A stretch of 64,000 nucleotides of DNA from Agrobacterium tumefaciens (GTDB lineage Bacteria > Pseudomonadota > Alphaproteobacteria > Rhizobiales > Rhizobiaceae), in assembly GCF_005221385.1 (NCBI RefSeq), contig NZ_CP039904.1, positions 1,585,501 through 1,649,500 of the forward strand, read 5' to 3'. Made by a program: the position numbers and the translations under genes. Within the stretch, counting starts at the first letter, position 1, and the number at the start of each line of letters is the position of its first letter. Below the pieces are notes generated by a model. The model saw only the letters and a program-made list of their open reading frames with translations, was not told the origin of the DNA and ran no database searches. Below are positions 17,791 to 26,216 of this stretch, in pieces.

Positions 17791-19476
17791 ATGGCAGACA
17801 ATCATTATGATGCGATTGTTGTCGGCTCGGGTATCAGTGGAGGCTGGGCCGCAAAGGAACTCACGCAAAAGGGCCTGAAGGTCCTGATGCTGGAGCGCGG
17901 CCGTAACATCGAGCACGTCACCGACTATCAGAATGCCGACAAGGAAGCCTGGGATTATCCCCACCGCAACCGCGCCACGCAGGAGATGAAGGCGAAATAC
18001 CCCGTTCTCAGCCGCGATTACCTGCTGGAAGAGGCGACGCTCGGCATGTGGGCCGATGAGCAGGAAACGCCCTATGTCGAGGAAAAACGTTTCGACTGGT
18101 TCCGTGGTTATCATGTCGGCGGCCGCTCGCTGCTCTGGGGCCGCCAGACCTATCGCTGGTCGCAGACCGATTTCGAGGCCAATGCGAAAGACGGCATCGC
18201 CGTCGACTGGCCGATCCGCTATGAAGACGTCTCTCCCTGGTATGACTATGTCGAACGTTTTGCCGGCATTTCCGGCAGCCGCGAGGGGCTGGATATTCTC
18301 CCCGATGGCGAATTCCTGCCGCCCATTCCGCTCAATTTCGTGGAACAGGACGTGGCCAGCCGGCTGAAGAAGGCTTTCAAGGGCACGCGCCATCTCATCA
18401 ATTCGCGCTGCGCCAACATTACGCAGGAACTTCCGGATCAGGAACGCACGCGCTGTCAGTTCCGCAACAAGTGTCGGCTGGGCTGTCCCTTCGGCGGCTA
18501 TTTCAGCACGCAGGCTTCGACCCTGCCTGCGGCGGTCGCTACCGGCAATCTCACCCTTCGGCCTTTCTCCATCGTCAAGGAAATCCTCTACGACAAGGAC
18601 ACGAAGAAGGCGCGCGGTGTTGAGATCATCGATGCAGAAACCAACCTGACCTATGAATACACCGCCGACATCATCTTCCTCAACGCCTCGACGCTGAACT
18701 CGACCTGGGTGCTGATGAATTCGGCCACCGATGTCTGGGAAGGCGGCCTCGGCAGCAGCTCCGGTGAACTCGGCCATAACGTGATGGACCACCATTTCCG
18801 CATGGGCGCCACCGGCCAGGTGGAAGGCTTCGAGGACTTCTACTTCAAGGGTCGCCGCCCGGCGGGCTTCTACATTCCGCGTTTCCGCAACACCGACGAC
18901 GACAAGCGCAAATACCTGCGCGGTTTCGGTTATCAGGGCTCCGCCAGCCGTTCGCGCTGGGAGCGGGAGATCGCCGAACTCAATATCGGTGCCGATTACA
19001 AGGAGGCGCTGACCGAGCCGGGCGGCTGGACCATCGGCATGACCGCCTTCGGCGAAATGCTGCCCTATCACGACAACCGCGTGAAGCTGGATCATGAGAA
19101 AAAGGACAAATGGGGCCTGCCGGTCCTGTCCATGAATGTCGAGATGAAGCAGAACGAACTCGACATGCGCGAAGACATGGTCAATGACGCCGTCGAGATG
19201 TTCGAGGCGGTCGGCATCAAGAATGTCAAACCCTCGCGGGGCAGTTACGCTCCCGGCATGGGCATTCACGAAATGGGAACGGCCCGTATGGGGCGCGACC
19301 CGAAAACCTCCGTCCTCAACGGCAACAACCAGGTCTGGGATGCACCCAACGTCTTTGTCACTGACGGCGCCTGCATGACCTCGGCCTCCTGCGTCAACCC
19401 GTCTCTGACCTATATGGCGCTGACGGCGCGTGCAGCTGATTTTGCCGTCTCCGAACTGAAGAAGGGGAACCTGTGA
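17791..19476 (+). CDS. GMC oxidoreductase, glucoside 3-dehydrogenase-like large subunit
   Basis: 561 aa from ATG 17791 (GGAGGAG upstream). FAD-binding motif YDAIVVGSGISGGWAAKEL at the N-terminus, GMC active-site region near the C-terminus (SASCVNPSLTYMALTARAA, preceded by IHEMGTARMG). A cysteine cluster, CQFRNKCRLGC near residue 225, resembles the iron-sulfur site of FAD glucose dehydrogenases. It has no signal of its own and would be carried out with the Tat-type small subunit encoded next. Family and layout fit sugar dehydrogenases such as glucoside 3-dehydrogenase or gluconate 2-dehydrogenase; C3 oxidation is inferred from the surrounding TIM-barrel/Gfo genes. Confidence 0.88.
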   Translation: MADNHYDAIVVGSGISGGWAAKELTQKGLKVLMLERGRNIEHVTDYQNADKEAWDYPHRNRATQEMKAKYPVLSRDYLLEEATLGMWADEQETPYVEEKRFDWFRGYHVGGRSLLWGRQTYRWSQTDFEANAKDGIAVDWPIRYEDVSPWYDYVERFAGISGSREGLDILPDGEFLPPIPLNFVEQDVASRLKKAFKGTRHLINSRCANITQELPDQERTRCQFRNKCRLGCPFGGYFSTQASTLPAAVATGNLTLRPFSIVKEILYDKDTKKARGVEIIDAETNLTYEYTADIIFLNASTLNSTWVLMNSATDVWEGGLGSSSGELGHNVMDHHFRMGATGQVEGFEDFYFKGRRPAGFYIPRFRNTDDDKRKYLRGFGYQGSASRSRWEREIAELNIGADYKEALTEPGGWTIGMTAFGEMLPYHDNRVKLDHEKKDKWGLPVLSMNVEMKQNELDMREDMVNDAVEMFEAVGIKNVKPSRGSYAPGMGIHEMGTARMGRDPKTSVLNGNNQVWDAPNVFVTDGACMTSASCVNPSLTYMALTARAADFAVSELKKGNL

Positions 19477-20036
19477 TGAACAGACGCGAACTGCTGAAAC
19501 TGATAGCCATCGCCACCGGCCTTCCACTGATCGGCGCGGATGTGTTGACTGCTGCGGAGAATGCCGCAAAGCCAGCCGGCGGCAGCCATGTGTTCAGCCC
19601 GGAGGATATCCGGTTTCTGGATGAGGTGGCGGAAACCATCATTCCCCGCACCTCCACGCCGGGTGCGAAGGATGCCGCTGTCGGCGCATTCATGGCGGTT
19701 TACGCGGCAGATTGTTATACCGACGAGCAGCGGGCACTTTTCCTTTCGGCGATCCCCGAAATCGAAAAGCGCAGTCAGGCCGAACACAAAAAGGCTTTTG
19801 CAGATTTGACGCCAGAACAGCGGCAGGCGTTGCTTGCCACGCTGGACAAGCAGGCGAAGGCGGAACAGACGCCGGCAAAACCGCACGCCTTCACGCTGGT
19901 CAAACAGCTGACGCTGCTCGGTTTCTTCACCTCGAAGATCGGCGCAACGGAAGTTCTCGTTTATGACGAAATTCCCGGCGGTTTCGAAGACCGCGTTCCC
20001 TACAAGAAGGGCACGCCCGCGTGGGGCACGACCTGA
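19476..20036 (+). CDS. Tat-exported small subunit of the GMC dehydrogenase
   Basis: 186 aa, gluconate 2-dehydrogenase subunit 3 family. The N-terminus NRRELLKLIAIATGLPLIG is a twin-arginine-like signal, and FSPEDIRFLDEVAETIIPRT is the family segment. The subunit escorts the large FAD subunit to the periplasm and helps it fold. ATG 19476 overlaps the large-subunit stop; GTG 19473 is an alternative. Confidence 0.88.
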   Translation: MNRRELLKLIAIATGLPLIGADVLTAAENAAKPAGGSHVFSPEDIRFLDEVAETIIPRTSTPGAKDAAVGAFMAVYAADCYTDEQRALFLSAIPEIEKRSQAEHKKAFADLTPEQRQALLATLDKQAKAEQTPAKPHAFTLVKQLTLLGFFTSKIGATEVLVYDEIPGGFEDRVPYKKGTPAWGTT

Positions 20037-20049
20037 ACAGAGCAACCTC

Positions 20050-20077
20050 CGGCCCGTCCGCTTTTACGGGCGGGCCG
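20050..20077 (+). terminator. Hairpin followed by TATTTA
   Basis: CGGCCCGTCCG (20050-20060) and CGGGCGGGCCG (20067-20077) pair over a 6-nt loop and are followed by TATTTAT. It is terminator-like, between the small subunit and the cytochrome c gene; partial read-through would set a lower cytochrome level. Confidence 0.5.
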
Positions 20078-20106
20078 TATTTATGCGGCAAGACAAGGAT
20101 GACACG

Positions 20107-20502
20107 ATGCGCAATACAATAATCATCGCGGCGGCAATGCTGACCGCTAGCGCCATTCCCGCGCTCTCGGAGGGCGATGCTGCCAAGGGAGAGGCAGTCT
20201 TCAAGCGCTGTTCCGCCTGCCACGCCATTGGCGAGGGCGCGAAAAACCGGGTTGGCCCGCAGCTTAACGGCATCATTGGCCGCGCAGCGGGCGGCGTGCC
20301 CGACTATAATTATTCGAGCGCGATGAAAAAAGCGGGCGAGGACGGTCTCGTCTGGACACCGGAAGAATTGCGGGATTTCCTCAGCGCGCCGAAAAAGAAA
20401 ATACCCGGAAACAAGATGGCGCTGGCCGGCATCAGCAAGCCGGAGGATCTGGACAATCTCATCGCCTATATCGAAAGCGCGGCTTCGAAGCCGGTTGAGT
20501 GA
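20107..20502 (+). CDS. Periplasmic class I cytochrome c
   Basis: 131 aa from ATG 20107 (AAGGA 7 nt upstream). Signal peptide IIAAAMLTASAIPALS, then a haem site CSACH near residue 36 and a later Met ligand in IPGNKMALAGI, as in cytochrome c550/c2-like proteins. It is the probable electron acceptor of the preceding GMC dehydrogenase. Because NirK also takes electrons from small cytochromes and the denitrification genes follow, a shared role is possible but not shown. Confidence 0.9.
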   Translation: MRNTIIIAAAMLTASAIPALSEGDAAKGEAVFKRCSACHAIGEGAKNRVGPQLNGIIGRAAGGVPDYNYSSAMKKAGEDGLVWTPEELRDFLSAPKKKIPGNKMALAGISKPEDLDNLIAYIESAASKPVE

Positions 20503-20574
20503 GGGCGGCGGGACTACCCGCTCGAGGCGCGGCTCTTGGCGAAGGCCAGACGCATGGCGGCAGGCCCCTGCGCG

Positions 20575-21276
20575 CTATACCTGGCTGGCTTCGCCTTCCG
20601 CCAGCTGGGCAAGGCCCGGCAGATTGCAGACGAGAAGCTTCTGCCGTCCTCCCTGCACCAACCCCTTGGTTTCCCAGCTGCTGAGAATGCGCGAGACCGT
20701 GTGCAGCGTCGTGCCGGTCATCTCGGCGATATCCTGCCGCGAGATCGGGAAATCGATACGGATGCCGTCTTCCTCCTTGCGTCCGGCCTGCTGCGAAAGG
20801 CGCAGCACGGCATGAGCCACCCGGCGCTCCACTTCCTGCGTCGACATTTCGCGGATGCGCGTATGGGCTTCCTCGAGACGCTGGCCGATGGTCTGCATGG
20901 CGGAGACGGCAAGATGCGGGTTCTGTTCGACGAATTGCGGCCAGAGGTCCGTTTGCCACGACAGGATCACGCTTTCGGCAGCCGTGGTGGCTGTGCCGGG
21001 ATAATCGGACCGTTGCAGTGCTCTTGCGAAACCGAAGAGATCACCGGGATGCACCATGCGCACGATGATCTGCTGGCCATCATGGGTCACCTGGGTCACC
21101 TTCAGGCGGCCGTGGATGAGCAGGAAGAAATGCGTGGCCGATTGGCCCTGCTCGAAAATGGCTTCGCCCGGCGGCACCAGCCGGGATGTGGCGTGGGTCA
21201 GCAGTCCGTCCAGCTCATCGTCGGCCATCTTGGCAAACAAGGCCAGCGACCGGATGACGCTTCGGTCAATCTTCAC
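20575..21276 (-). CDS. nnrR: NnrR, NO-responsive Crp/Fnr-family regulator
   Basis: 233 aa. I use GTG 21276, because GGAGAGG lies 6 nt upstream; TTG 21309 is longer. A cyclic-nucleotide-binding-like domain is followed by the helix-turn-helix DIAEMTGTTLHTVSRILSSW. The protein has none of the N-terminal Cys needed for an FNR iron-sulfur cluster; its only Cys is near the C-terminus. That matches NnrR, which activates nir and nor genes when NO is present. A candidate FNR-type site lies 113-126 bp upstream. Confidence 0.92.
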   Translation of the reverse strand: MKIDRSVIRSLALFAKMADDELDGLLTHATSRLVPPGEAIFEQGQSATHFFLLIHGRLKVTQVTHDGQQIIVRMVHPGDLFGFARALQRSDYPGTATTAAESVILSWQTDLWPQFVEQNPHLAVSAMQTIGQRLEEAHTRIREMSTQEVERRVAHAVLRLSQQAGRKEEDGIRIDFPISRQDIAEMTGTTLHTVSRILSSWETKGLVQGGRQKLLVCNLPGLAQLAEGEASQV

Positions 21277-21388
21277 TTGCACCCTCTCCGGTGATCGGAC
21301 GATCCTCAAGGTGATTGCATCGGCAATCGAGGAACGGCCTTTTCTGTATTGTCAGCATACAGCACTATCACCGGCGGCAGAAGATCAA

Positions 21389-21402
21389 ATGATATGAATC
21401 AA
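21389..21402 (-). promoter_or_regulatory. FNR/FixK-type box upstream of nnrR
   Basis: Read on the - strand: TTGATTCATATCAT, one mismatch from TTGAT-N4-ATCAA. Position relative to nnrR (start 21276) suits an activator site. In Agrobacterium, FnrN is known to act on denitrification genes; linking it to this exact site is inference. Confidence 0.5.
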
Positions 21403-21425
21403 GCACTTGTTTTAATTGATGATTG

Positions 21426-22343
21426 TCAAGAAAACAGGGTAGTGGCGCGAAGCTTTTCGAGAAGCGGCGCGTACCAGCGTGTGTCTCTCACGAGCCTGAA
21501 CCCGAGATTATCAGGCGGCACGCCGACGGCGCATCCGCCGCTTTTCGGGTTTTTGACGAAGGCGCTCATCGCCGCCCGGTGTTTTCCCGAGGCGACGGGG
21601 ATGCCGCAGGAGGCGACGCTATCGATCGCCTCACCATTCTTGCCGAGCGTCACACGGTGGCTGCAGCTCGAGGTCCATTCCCAGACATTGCCACCGAAAT
21701 CGGCTAGGCCATATTCGTTTTCGCCGAAGCTGCCATAGGATTGTGGAACGGGATTGCCAGAGGCCTTGCGACTGGTCTGCCGCTCATAATCGGCCAGCCA
21801 GCGTAAAGCCGGGTTTTCACTGTCCGCGGCGACACCGAGTGTCTCGTCCGAGAAAAGCGACCCGGCGGCAAAGGCGAGTTCAGCGTCGCTCGGCAGGCGC
21901 CAGACAGCGCCTGTCCGCTCACTTAGCCACTTTGCATAGGCGCGGGCGTCGTCCTGGCTGATGCCGGTTGCCGGTATTTCGCCGCCGACCGGAGCCGCAA
22001 AGCCGGGTTCCGGCTTCTGGCAGCCGCCTTCCGCCACGCAGCGCGCATAATCCGCGCTCGACACCTGATATTTCATGATCGTCAGATTTTGCCGCATCGC
22101 CACGTCGACCATCGGTCCATCGACGGCATAACCATTGCGGAAATATTCGCCCTCCGCCCGGTATGTGAAATGTCCGGCGGGCACGGTGACGACATGCGGT
22201 GCCGTCATGGCCGCGCGGTCATCAGCGCCGCTGCGGATGATCCCGGACTGGAAACCGATGGCCGTTGCCAGCAGCGTTGCAATCGAGAACGGCAAAAGAA
22301 GCGAGACGGCATTTGGGAAGTGGCTGTTGCCGGGAATGCCCAT
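21426..22343 (-). CDS. nirV: NirV, formylglycine-generating-enzyme-fold protein
   Basis: 305 aa from ATG 22343. An N-terminal membrane or signal segment (AVSLLLPFSIATLLATAIGF) is followed by an FGE-sulfatase domain (YQVSSADYARCV, LPSDAELAFAAG, YGLADFGGNVWEWTSSC, LGFRLVRDTR). NirV is regularly encoded behind nirK; its role in maturing or supporting Cu nitrite reductase is not settled. It follows nirK by 112 nt on the same strand. Confidence 0.93.
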   Translation of the reverse strand: MGIPGNSHFPNAVSLLLPFSIATLLATAIGFQSGIIRSGADDRAAMTAPHVVTVPAGHFTYRAEGEYFRNGYAVDGPMVDVAMRQNLTIMKYQVSSADYARCVAEGGCQKPEPGFAAPVGGEIPATGISQDDARAYAKWLSERTGAVWRLPSDAELAFAAGSLFSDETLGVAADSENPALRWLADYERQTSRKASGNPVPQSYGSFGENEYGLADFGGNVWEWTSSCSHRVTLGKNGEAIDSVASCGIPVASGKHRAAMSAFVKNPKSGGCAVGVPPDNLGFRLVRDTRWYAPLLEKLRATTLFS

Positions 22344-22455
22344 GGGAACCTGCCTGCGTCGAGAAGACGCCAAAGTTCGGGCCTGCCTTCAGGCCGCGGA
22401 GAGCAGAAGGGGGGAGCGCGCCGCGACCGTTGTCGGCGGCGCGCTTCCGTCTGTG

Positions 22456-23598
22456 TCAGATGCTCGAGGGGGCGAGCACCGCCTGCATCAGGGTGTTGTT
22501 CCATTCACCCGTCACCTTGAAGTGGGCTGCCGCACCCAGTTCGAAAGCTTCGATGAGGTTGTGGTTGACATAAGCGTAGATGCCGGGCTGTTCGAAGGTA
22601 TAGAAGGCCGCGCCCGCCGTACCGCCGGGAATGAACCAGGTTTCCTGGTCGAGATCCGGCGGGTTGCGGAACTTGCCCGTCGCCCAGACATAATCGCCAT
22701 GGCCACCGATGAGGTGCGGACGGGTATCGCGGTTCGCCTGCGAATGGACGATCAGCACCTTCTCGCCAACGGCCGCCTGAAGGGCATGTTCCCCCGTCAG
22801 GGCGCCGACTGCGCCGTTGAAGACGATATGGGTCGGCGTCAGCTTGCGCATCACCTCCAGCGTGTCGGCCATGCCGTCGCCGGCGCTTTCATATTTCTTG
22901 AAATTGCCGTTCTCGTCGCGCGGGATGTAGAAGTCCTGCTCGCCGACATAATAGACCTTGTCATAAACAAGCTCCTTGCCGTGGCCGTCCGTCAGGCCCT
23001 CACGCGGCAGCACCATGATCGCGCCATTCATGCCCGAGGTAACATGCCACGGCACCATGCCGGGAGGTGCGCAGTGATAGACGAAGACGCCGGCCTTGGT
23101 GGCCTTGAAGCGCAGGATCGCCTTTTCACCGGGGTTGACGATGGTGAGCCCGCCGCCGCCGAGCGCGCCGGTGGCCGAGTGGAAATCGATATTGTGCTGC
23201 AGCTCGTTGGTATCGGGGTTGATGAGGGTCAGCTCGACATAGTCGTCCTGATGCACCACCATCAACGGGCCGGGAACCGAGCCGTTGAAGGTCATGGCGT
23301 GGACCTCGGTGCCCTTGTCGTCGAGTATCATCTTCTGCTCTTTGATCGTGAGCGTGAACTCGACGATCTTCGGTCCGCCTTCGGCTTTCTGCGTGTGGGC
23401 GTGCACGAAGGGCGGTTTGACGAGGTCAACCTTTACGCGAGGTAGCGCTGCAATCTCCGCGCTCGTCAATGGCTTTGCCGCGGCCTTCTTTTCCTCTGCC
23501 GCGCCCGCTGCCGATGGCATGATGACGGGAGCTATAGCCCCTGCAAATGCTGCGCCTGCGAGAATATTACGCCGTGTGATGTGGAAGGTTTCCGTCAT
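22456..23598 (-). CDS. nirK: Copper-containing nitrite reductase
   Basis: 380 aa, reduces nitrite to NO in the periplasm. Tat-type signal [16 protein letters not shown]. Two cupredoxin domains: type 1 Cu ligands in [20 protein letters not shown] (Cys, His, Met) and type 2 Cu/active-site residues in the IDFHSATG segment (His and the catalytic Asp) and [24 protein letters not shown] is 7 nt before ATG 23598 and 4 nt before ATG 23601. Upstream sites TTG-N8-CAA at 23678 and 23764 fit NnrR/FnrN control. Confidence 0.97.
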   Translation of the reverse strand: MTETFHITRRNILAGAAFAGAIAPVIMPSAAGAAEEKKAAAKPLTSAEIAALPRVKVDLVKPPFVHAHTQKAEGGPKIVEFTLTIKEQKMILDDKGTEVHAMTFNGSVPGPLMVVHQDDYVELTLINPDTNELQHNIDFHSATGALGGGGLTIVNPGEKAILRFKATKAGVFVYHCAPPGMVPWHVTSGMNGAIMVLPREGLTDGHGKELVYDKVYYVGEQDFYIPRDENGNFKKYESAGDGMADTLEVMRKLTPTHIVFNGAVGALTGEHALQAAVGEKVLIVHSQANRDTRPHLIGGHGDYVWATGKFRNPPDLDQETWFIPGGTAGAAFYTFEQPGIYAYVNHNLIEAFELGAAAHFKVTGEWNNTLMQAVLAPSSI

Positions 23599-23677
23599 CA
23601 TTTTTCTCCTATCCCTCTTGGGGCAGAGCATGTTTCGCTCTGTCACAGCATTTGTAGCGGAGGGACGGAAATACAAT

Positions 23678-23691
23678 TTGAGATGGAGCAA
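23678..23691. promoter_or_regulatory. NnrR-type box TTG-N8-CAA, nirK side
   Basis: TTGAGATGGAGCAA, 80 bp upstream of the nirK start in the nirK-nnrS intergenic region. It fits the TTG-N8-CAA pattern of NnrR/FNR-family sites; the inner bases are not palindromic, so this is the weaker of the two sites here. Confidence 0.45.
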
Positions 23692-23763
23692 ACTTCGCTT
23701 CCGGCACCCTGCGACATTTTGGCAGGCGGCTGAAGGCTGCTGCGGAGGCGTCACACCGCCTCT

Positions 23764-23777
23764 TTGCCTGTTCGCAA
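23764..23777. promoter_or_regulatory. NnrR-type box TTG-N8-CAA, nnrS side
   Basis: TTGCCTGTTCGCAA, 58 bp upstream of the nnrS start and 166 bp from nirK. TTGC/GCAA ends give a better palindrome than the nirK-side site. It could serve nnrS alone or both divergent genes. Confidence 0.6.
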
Positions 23778-23834
23778 AGAAGCCGGACGGGCTTGGGTCT
23801 AGACATATGTCAAGACCAAACCAGGAGCATTATA

Positions 23835-25067
23835 ATGAGTGGCAGCGAAACCGTTCTCACCGAAGGGCGCAGCCGGCCAAAGGGCGGCATTCCAAGAGGG
23901 CTGGCGCGCACCGGCCCGGTTATCTTTTCTTACGGCTTCCGGCCGTTTTTCCTCGGTGGCGCCATCTGGGCCATCGTGGCGATGGTGTTGTGGATCGCAG
24001 CCCTTTCCGGCTTCATCGACATTGGCGGGGACTATAGTGCGCCGAACTGGCATGCCCATGAGATGCTGTTCGGTTTCGCTTCGGCGGTGCTGGCCGGTTT
24101 TCTTTTGACGGCTGTGCCGAACTGGACGGGGCGACTGCCGGTATCGGGCAAACCGCTGGTCTGGCTGTTTGCGCTCTGGTGTGCTGGCCGGCTTTTCCTG
24201 CTTGTGCCGGACACGGTGGGCGTGGTCACCGCCGCAGCCGTGGACGGGCTTTTCCTGCCGGGGCTTCTCACGATCTGCGCGCGTGAGGTCATTGCCGGGC
24301 GCAAATGGAAAGACCTGAAGGTGCTGGGCGGGCTGCTGGCGCTTTCCATCGCCAATATCATTTTCCATGTGGCGGCGATCGAAGGCGACCTCAGCCAGAT
24401 CGCGACCCGCCTCGCGGTCTCGGCCTATACCGTGCTTGTCATTATCGTCGGCGGCCGCATCGTGCCGAGTTTCACCCGCAACTGGCTGAACCGGTTCGGC
24501 CGCACGGATTTTCCCGTGCCCTATAACGGCTTCGATACAGCCGCTATCCTGACCGGTATCGCGGCGCTGGCCGTCTGGACAATAGAACCCGAGAGCATCG
24601 TGGCAGTGCCAACGGCGCTTCTGGCCGCGTTCATGCATGCGGTGCGCCTGATCCGCTGGCGTGGCTGGACGACATGGCCGGAGCAGGTGCTGGTGGTGCT
24701 GCATGTAGCCTATGCCTTCATTCCCGTCGGTTTCATCACCATTGCGCTGGCGGCGCTTGACGTGATGGACACGCGCTCCGTCCTGCATGTCTTCACCGTC
24801 GGCGTTATCGGCTGCATGATGCTTGCGGTGATGACGAGAGCGAGCCTTGGCCATACTGGACGCAAGCTCGCGGCCAGCAGGGTCACTATTGCCGCTTATG
24901 TGGCGCTGATCGCCTGTGCGCTCTTGAGACCTGCGGCCGAGTTCTTCCCCGGCGCGATGATGCATCTTTATGCCTGCTCGGCGTTTCTCTGGGTCGTGGG
25001 CTTCGGTCTTTTCTGCATCGAATACGGACCTATCCTGATGCGCGAGCGCAAACCGCTGAAAGCCTAG
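23835..25067 (+). CDS. nnrS: NnrS-family haem/Cu membrane protein
   Basis: 410 aa from ATG 23835 (AGGAG, 7-nt spacer). Twelve or so membrane helices, beginning FSYGFRPFFLGGAIWAIVAM, and the family's conserved NWHAHEMLFGF. NnrS proteins are linked to NO stress relief and denitrification in Rhodobacter and Vibrio relatives. It is divergent from nirK. A second NnrS relative is encoded at 41051. Confidence 0.95.
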   Translation: MSGSETVLTEGRSRPKGGIPRGLARTGPVIFSYGFRPFFLGGAIWAIVAMVLWIAALSGFIDIGGDYSAPNWHAHEMLFGFASAVLAGFLLTAVPNWTGRLPVSGKPLVWLFALWCAGRLFLLVPDTVGVVTAAAVDGLFLPGLLTICAREVIAGRKWKDLKVLGGLLALSIANIIFHVAAIEGDLSQIATRLAVSAYTVLVIIVGGRIVPSFTRNWLNRFGRTDFPVPYNGFDTAAILTGIAALAVWTIEPESIVAVPTALLAAFMHAVRLIRWRGWTTWPEQVLVVLHVAYAFIPVGFITIALAALDVMDTRSVLHVFTVGVIGCMMLAVMTRASLGHTGRKLAASRVTIAAYVALIACALLRPAAEFFPGAMMHLYACSAFLWVVGFGLFCIEYGPILMRERKPLKA

Positions 25068-25095
25068 AAGGCTTGCGTGCGATACTGCCAAAAAT

Positions 25096-25128
25096 GAAAC
25101 GCCCCGGAGGTAATTTCCGGGGCGTTTC
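25096..25128. terminator. Bidirectional terminator between nnrS and a DUF2249 gene
   Basis: GAAACGCCCCGGA (25096-25108) pairs perfectly with TCCGGGGCGTTTC (25116-25128) over a 7-nt loop. It lies between convergent genes (nnrS stop 25067, DUF2249 stop 25153). The stem is followed by GGTTTC rather than a long T-run. Confidence 0.75.
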
Positions 25129-25152
25129 GGTTTCGGGGATTTGATATCTGGC

Positions 25153-25686
25153 TTAATGCGCGCCGGCGCCGGCGCGGATGAAGATGCGAAACGCCGTGCG
25201 CGCCTCGTCGAAATTGCCGGCCCATTGATGACCCCGGGCCAGAAGCTCCGGGTAAAGAAAGGTCGGCTCCTGCGGCATCAGCACGAAGATCACGGCGCCC
25301 GGCGGAAGACGGTCGAGCGCTGTAAGCGTACGGCTCGCCTGGCCTTTGGCCGTCTCGTCGCTGAGGTCGAGATAGATGACCGGGTCCGGCCATATCTGCG
25401 GCTCCTCGGCATTGCCCGCAAGCGCCGGCGAAACGGAAATCTGTTCGGTTTCAGTGGATTGCGGCGTGAACAGCACTTCCCAGTCGCCACCGCCGATTTC
25501 CCTGACCTGATGGTCGAAACCGCGCTCGGCCATCACCTTGAACAGCGGAACGGGGCGGAAGGTGGCGTATAAGCGCAGCGCCTCACCGGGAGCAAGCCCG
25601 GCCACGGCTTCCATGATGGCCGGAAAAGGCTCGCCGCCGCTCAGTAAAAGCGGCCGGACATCGAGTTCCCTGATCATTTCCGTCAT
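25153..25686 (-). CDS. DUF2249 protein, apparent two-domain form
   Basis: 177 aa. The first half (ELDVRPLLLSGGEPFPAIME to DWEVLFTP) is a typical DUF2249 domain. The second half (YLDLSDETAKGQ to FDEARTAFRIF) has the same outline, so an internal duplication is likely. DUF2249 genes accompany denitrification and nor clusters, but function is unknown. GAGGTGA precedes the ATG. It follows the other DUF2249 gene by 78 nt and is probably in the nor transcript. Confidence 0.85.
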   Translation of the reverse strand: MTEMIRELDVRPLLLSGGEPFPAIMEAVAGLAPGEALRLYATFRPVPLFKVMAERGFDHQVREIGGGDWEVLFTPQSTETEQISVSPALAGNAEEPQIWPDPVIYLDLSDETAKGQASRTLTALDRLPPGAVIFVLMPQEPTFLYPELLARGHQWAGNFDEARTAFRIFIRAGAGAH

Positions 25687-25764
25687 TGCATCACCTCATC
25701 TGTCGGCTGGCGGCGGCATGGGCCGTCCGCCAGAGGTCTTTTCACCACATCGCCGGGGCAGGGG

Positions 25765-26070
25765 TCAATGTTCGGATCCGCAGCAGCATTCGCAGCCGGA
25801 CATATCGTCCTCGGAACCTTCGGCCTGTTCTTCCAGCCGGCCGATATCGAGACGCCAGACTTCAGGGCCCTGTTCGAGATATTCCCAGCCGAACTGGCCG
25901 GGGAAATTGGTGGCCAGCTGGTAAAGCAGCGGACGGGGATCGTGATCACTGGTGATCTGCAGCGATTGCCCCTCGGTCAACGCGCCGAGCGCACCGAAAA
26001 TGCGCGGATGGCGCTCGCGATGCGGAATGATGCGCACATCGATATTGGTTGCGGATTGGGCTTCGGACAT
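25765..26070 (-). CDS. DUF2249 protein with Cys-rich tail
   Basis: 101 aa from ATG 26070 (GGAG, 7-nt spacer). One DUF2249 domain (VRIIPHRERHPRIFGAL, SDHDPRPLLYQL, WEYLEQGPEVWRLDI), then a tail ending SGCECCCGSEH, with four Cys within five residues and a terminal His. The tail looks like a metal or redox site. Position 146 nt behind norD suggests a role in NO reduction, unproven. Confidence 0.85.
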   Translation of the reverse strand: MSEAQSATNIDVRIIPHRERHPRIFGALGALTEGQSLQITSDHDPRPLLYQLATNFPGQFGWEYLEQGPEVWRLDIGRLEEQAEGSEDDMSGCECCCGSEH

Positions 26071-26216
26071 AGGCTGGCTCCATGGCCGCGAATACTGAAA
26101 TGTCCGGCAGTGCGGCCGGCCGGCGGACTGGAAAAACCTATCCGCCGTGCCGTTGGGAGACATTGTCGCCGCGCAAACAAACCTGAGATTCGTCAGGTGC
26201 GTCTGCGCGACATGCT

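Noticed and set aside
17611..19569. 652-aa open frame antisense to the GMC dehydrogenase
   Set aside because: Low-complexity His/Arg/Val-rich shadow over a gene with FAD and GMC motifs.
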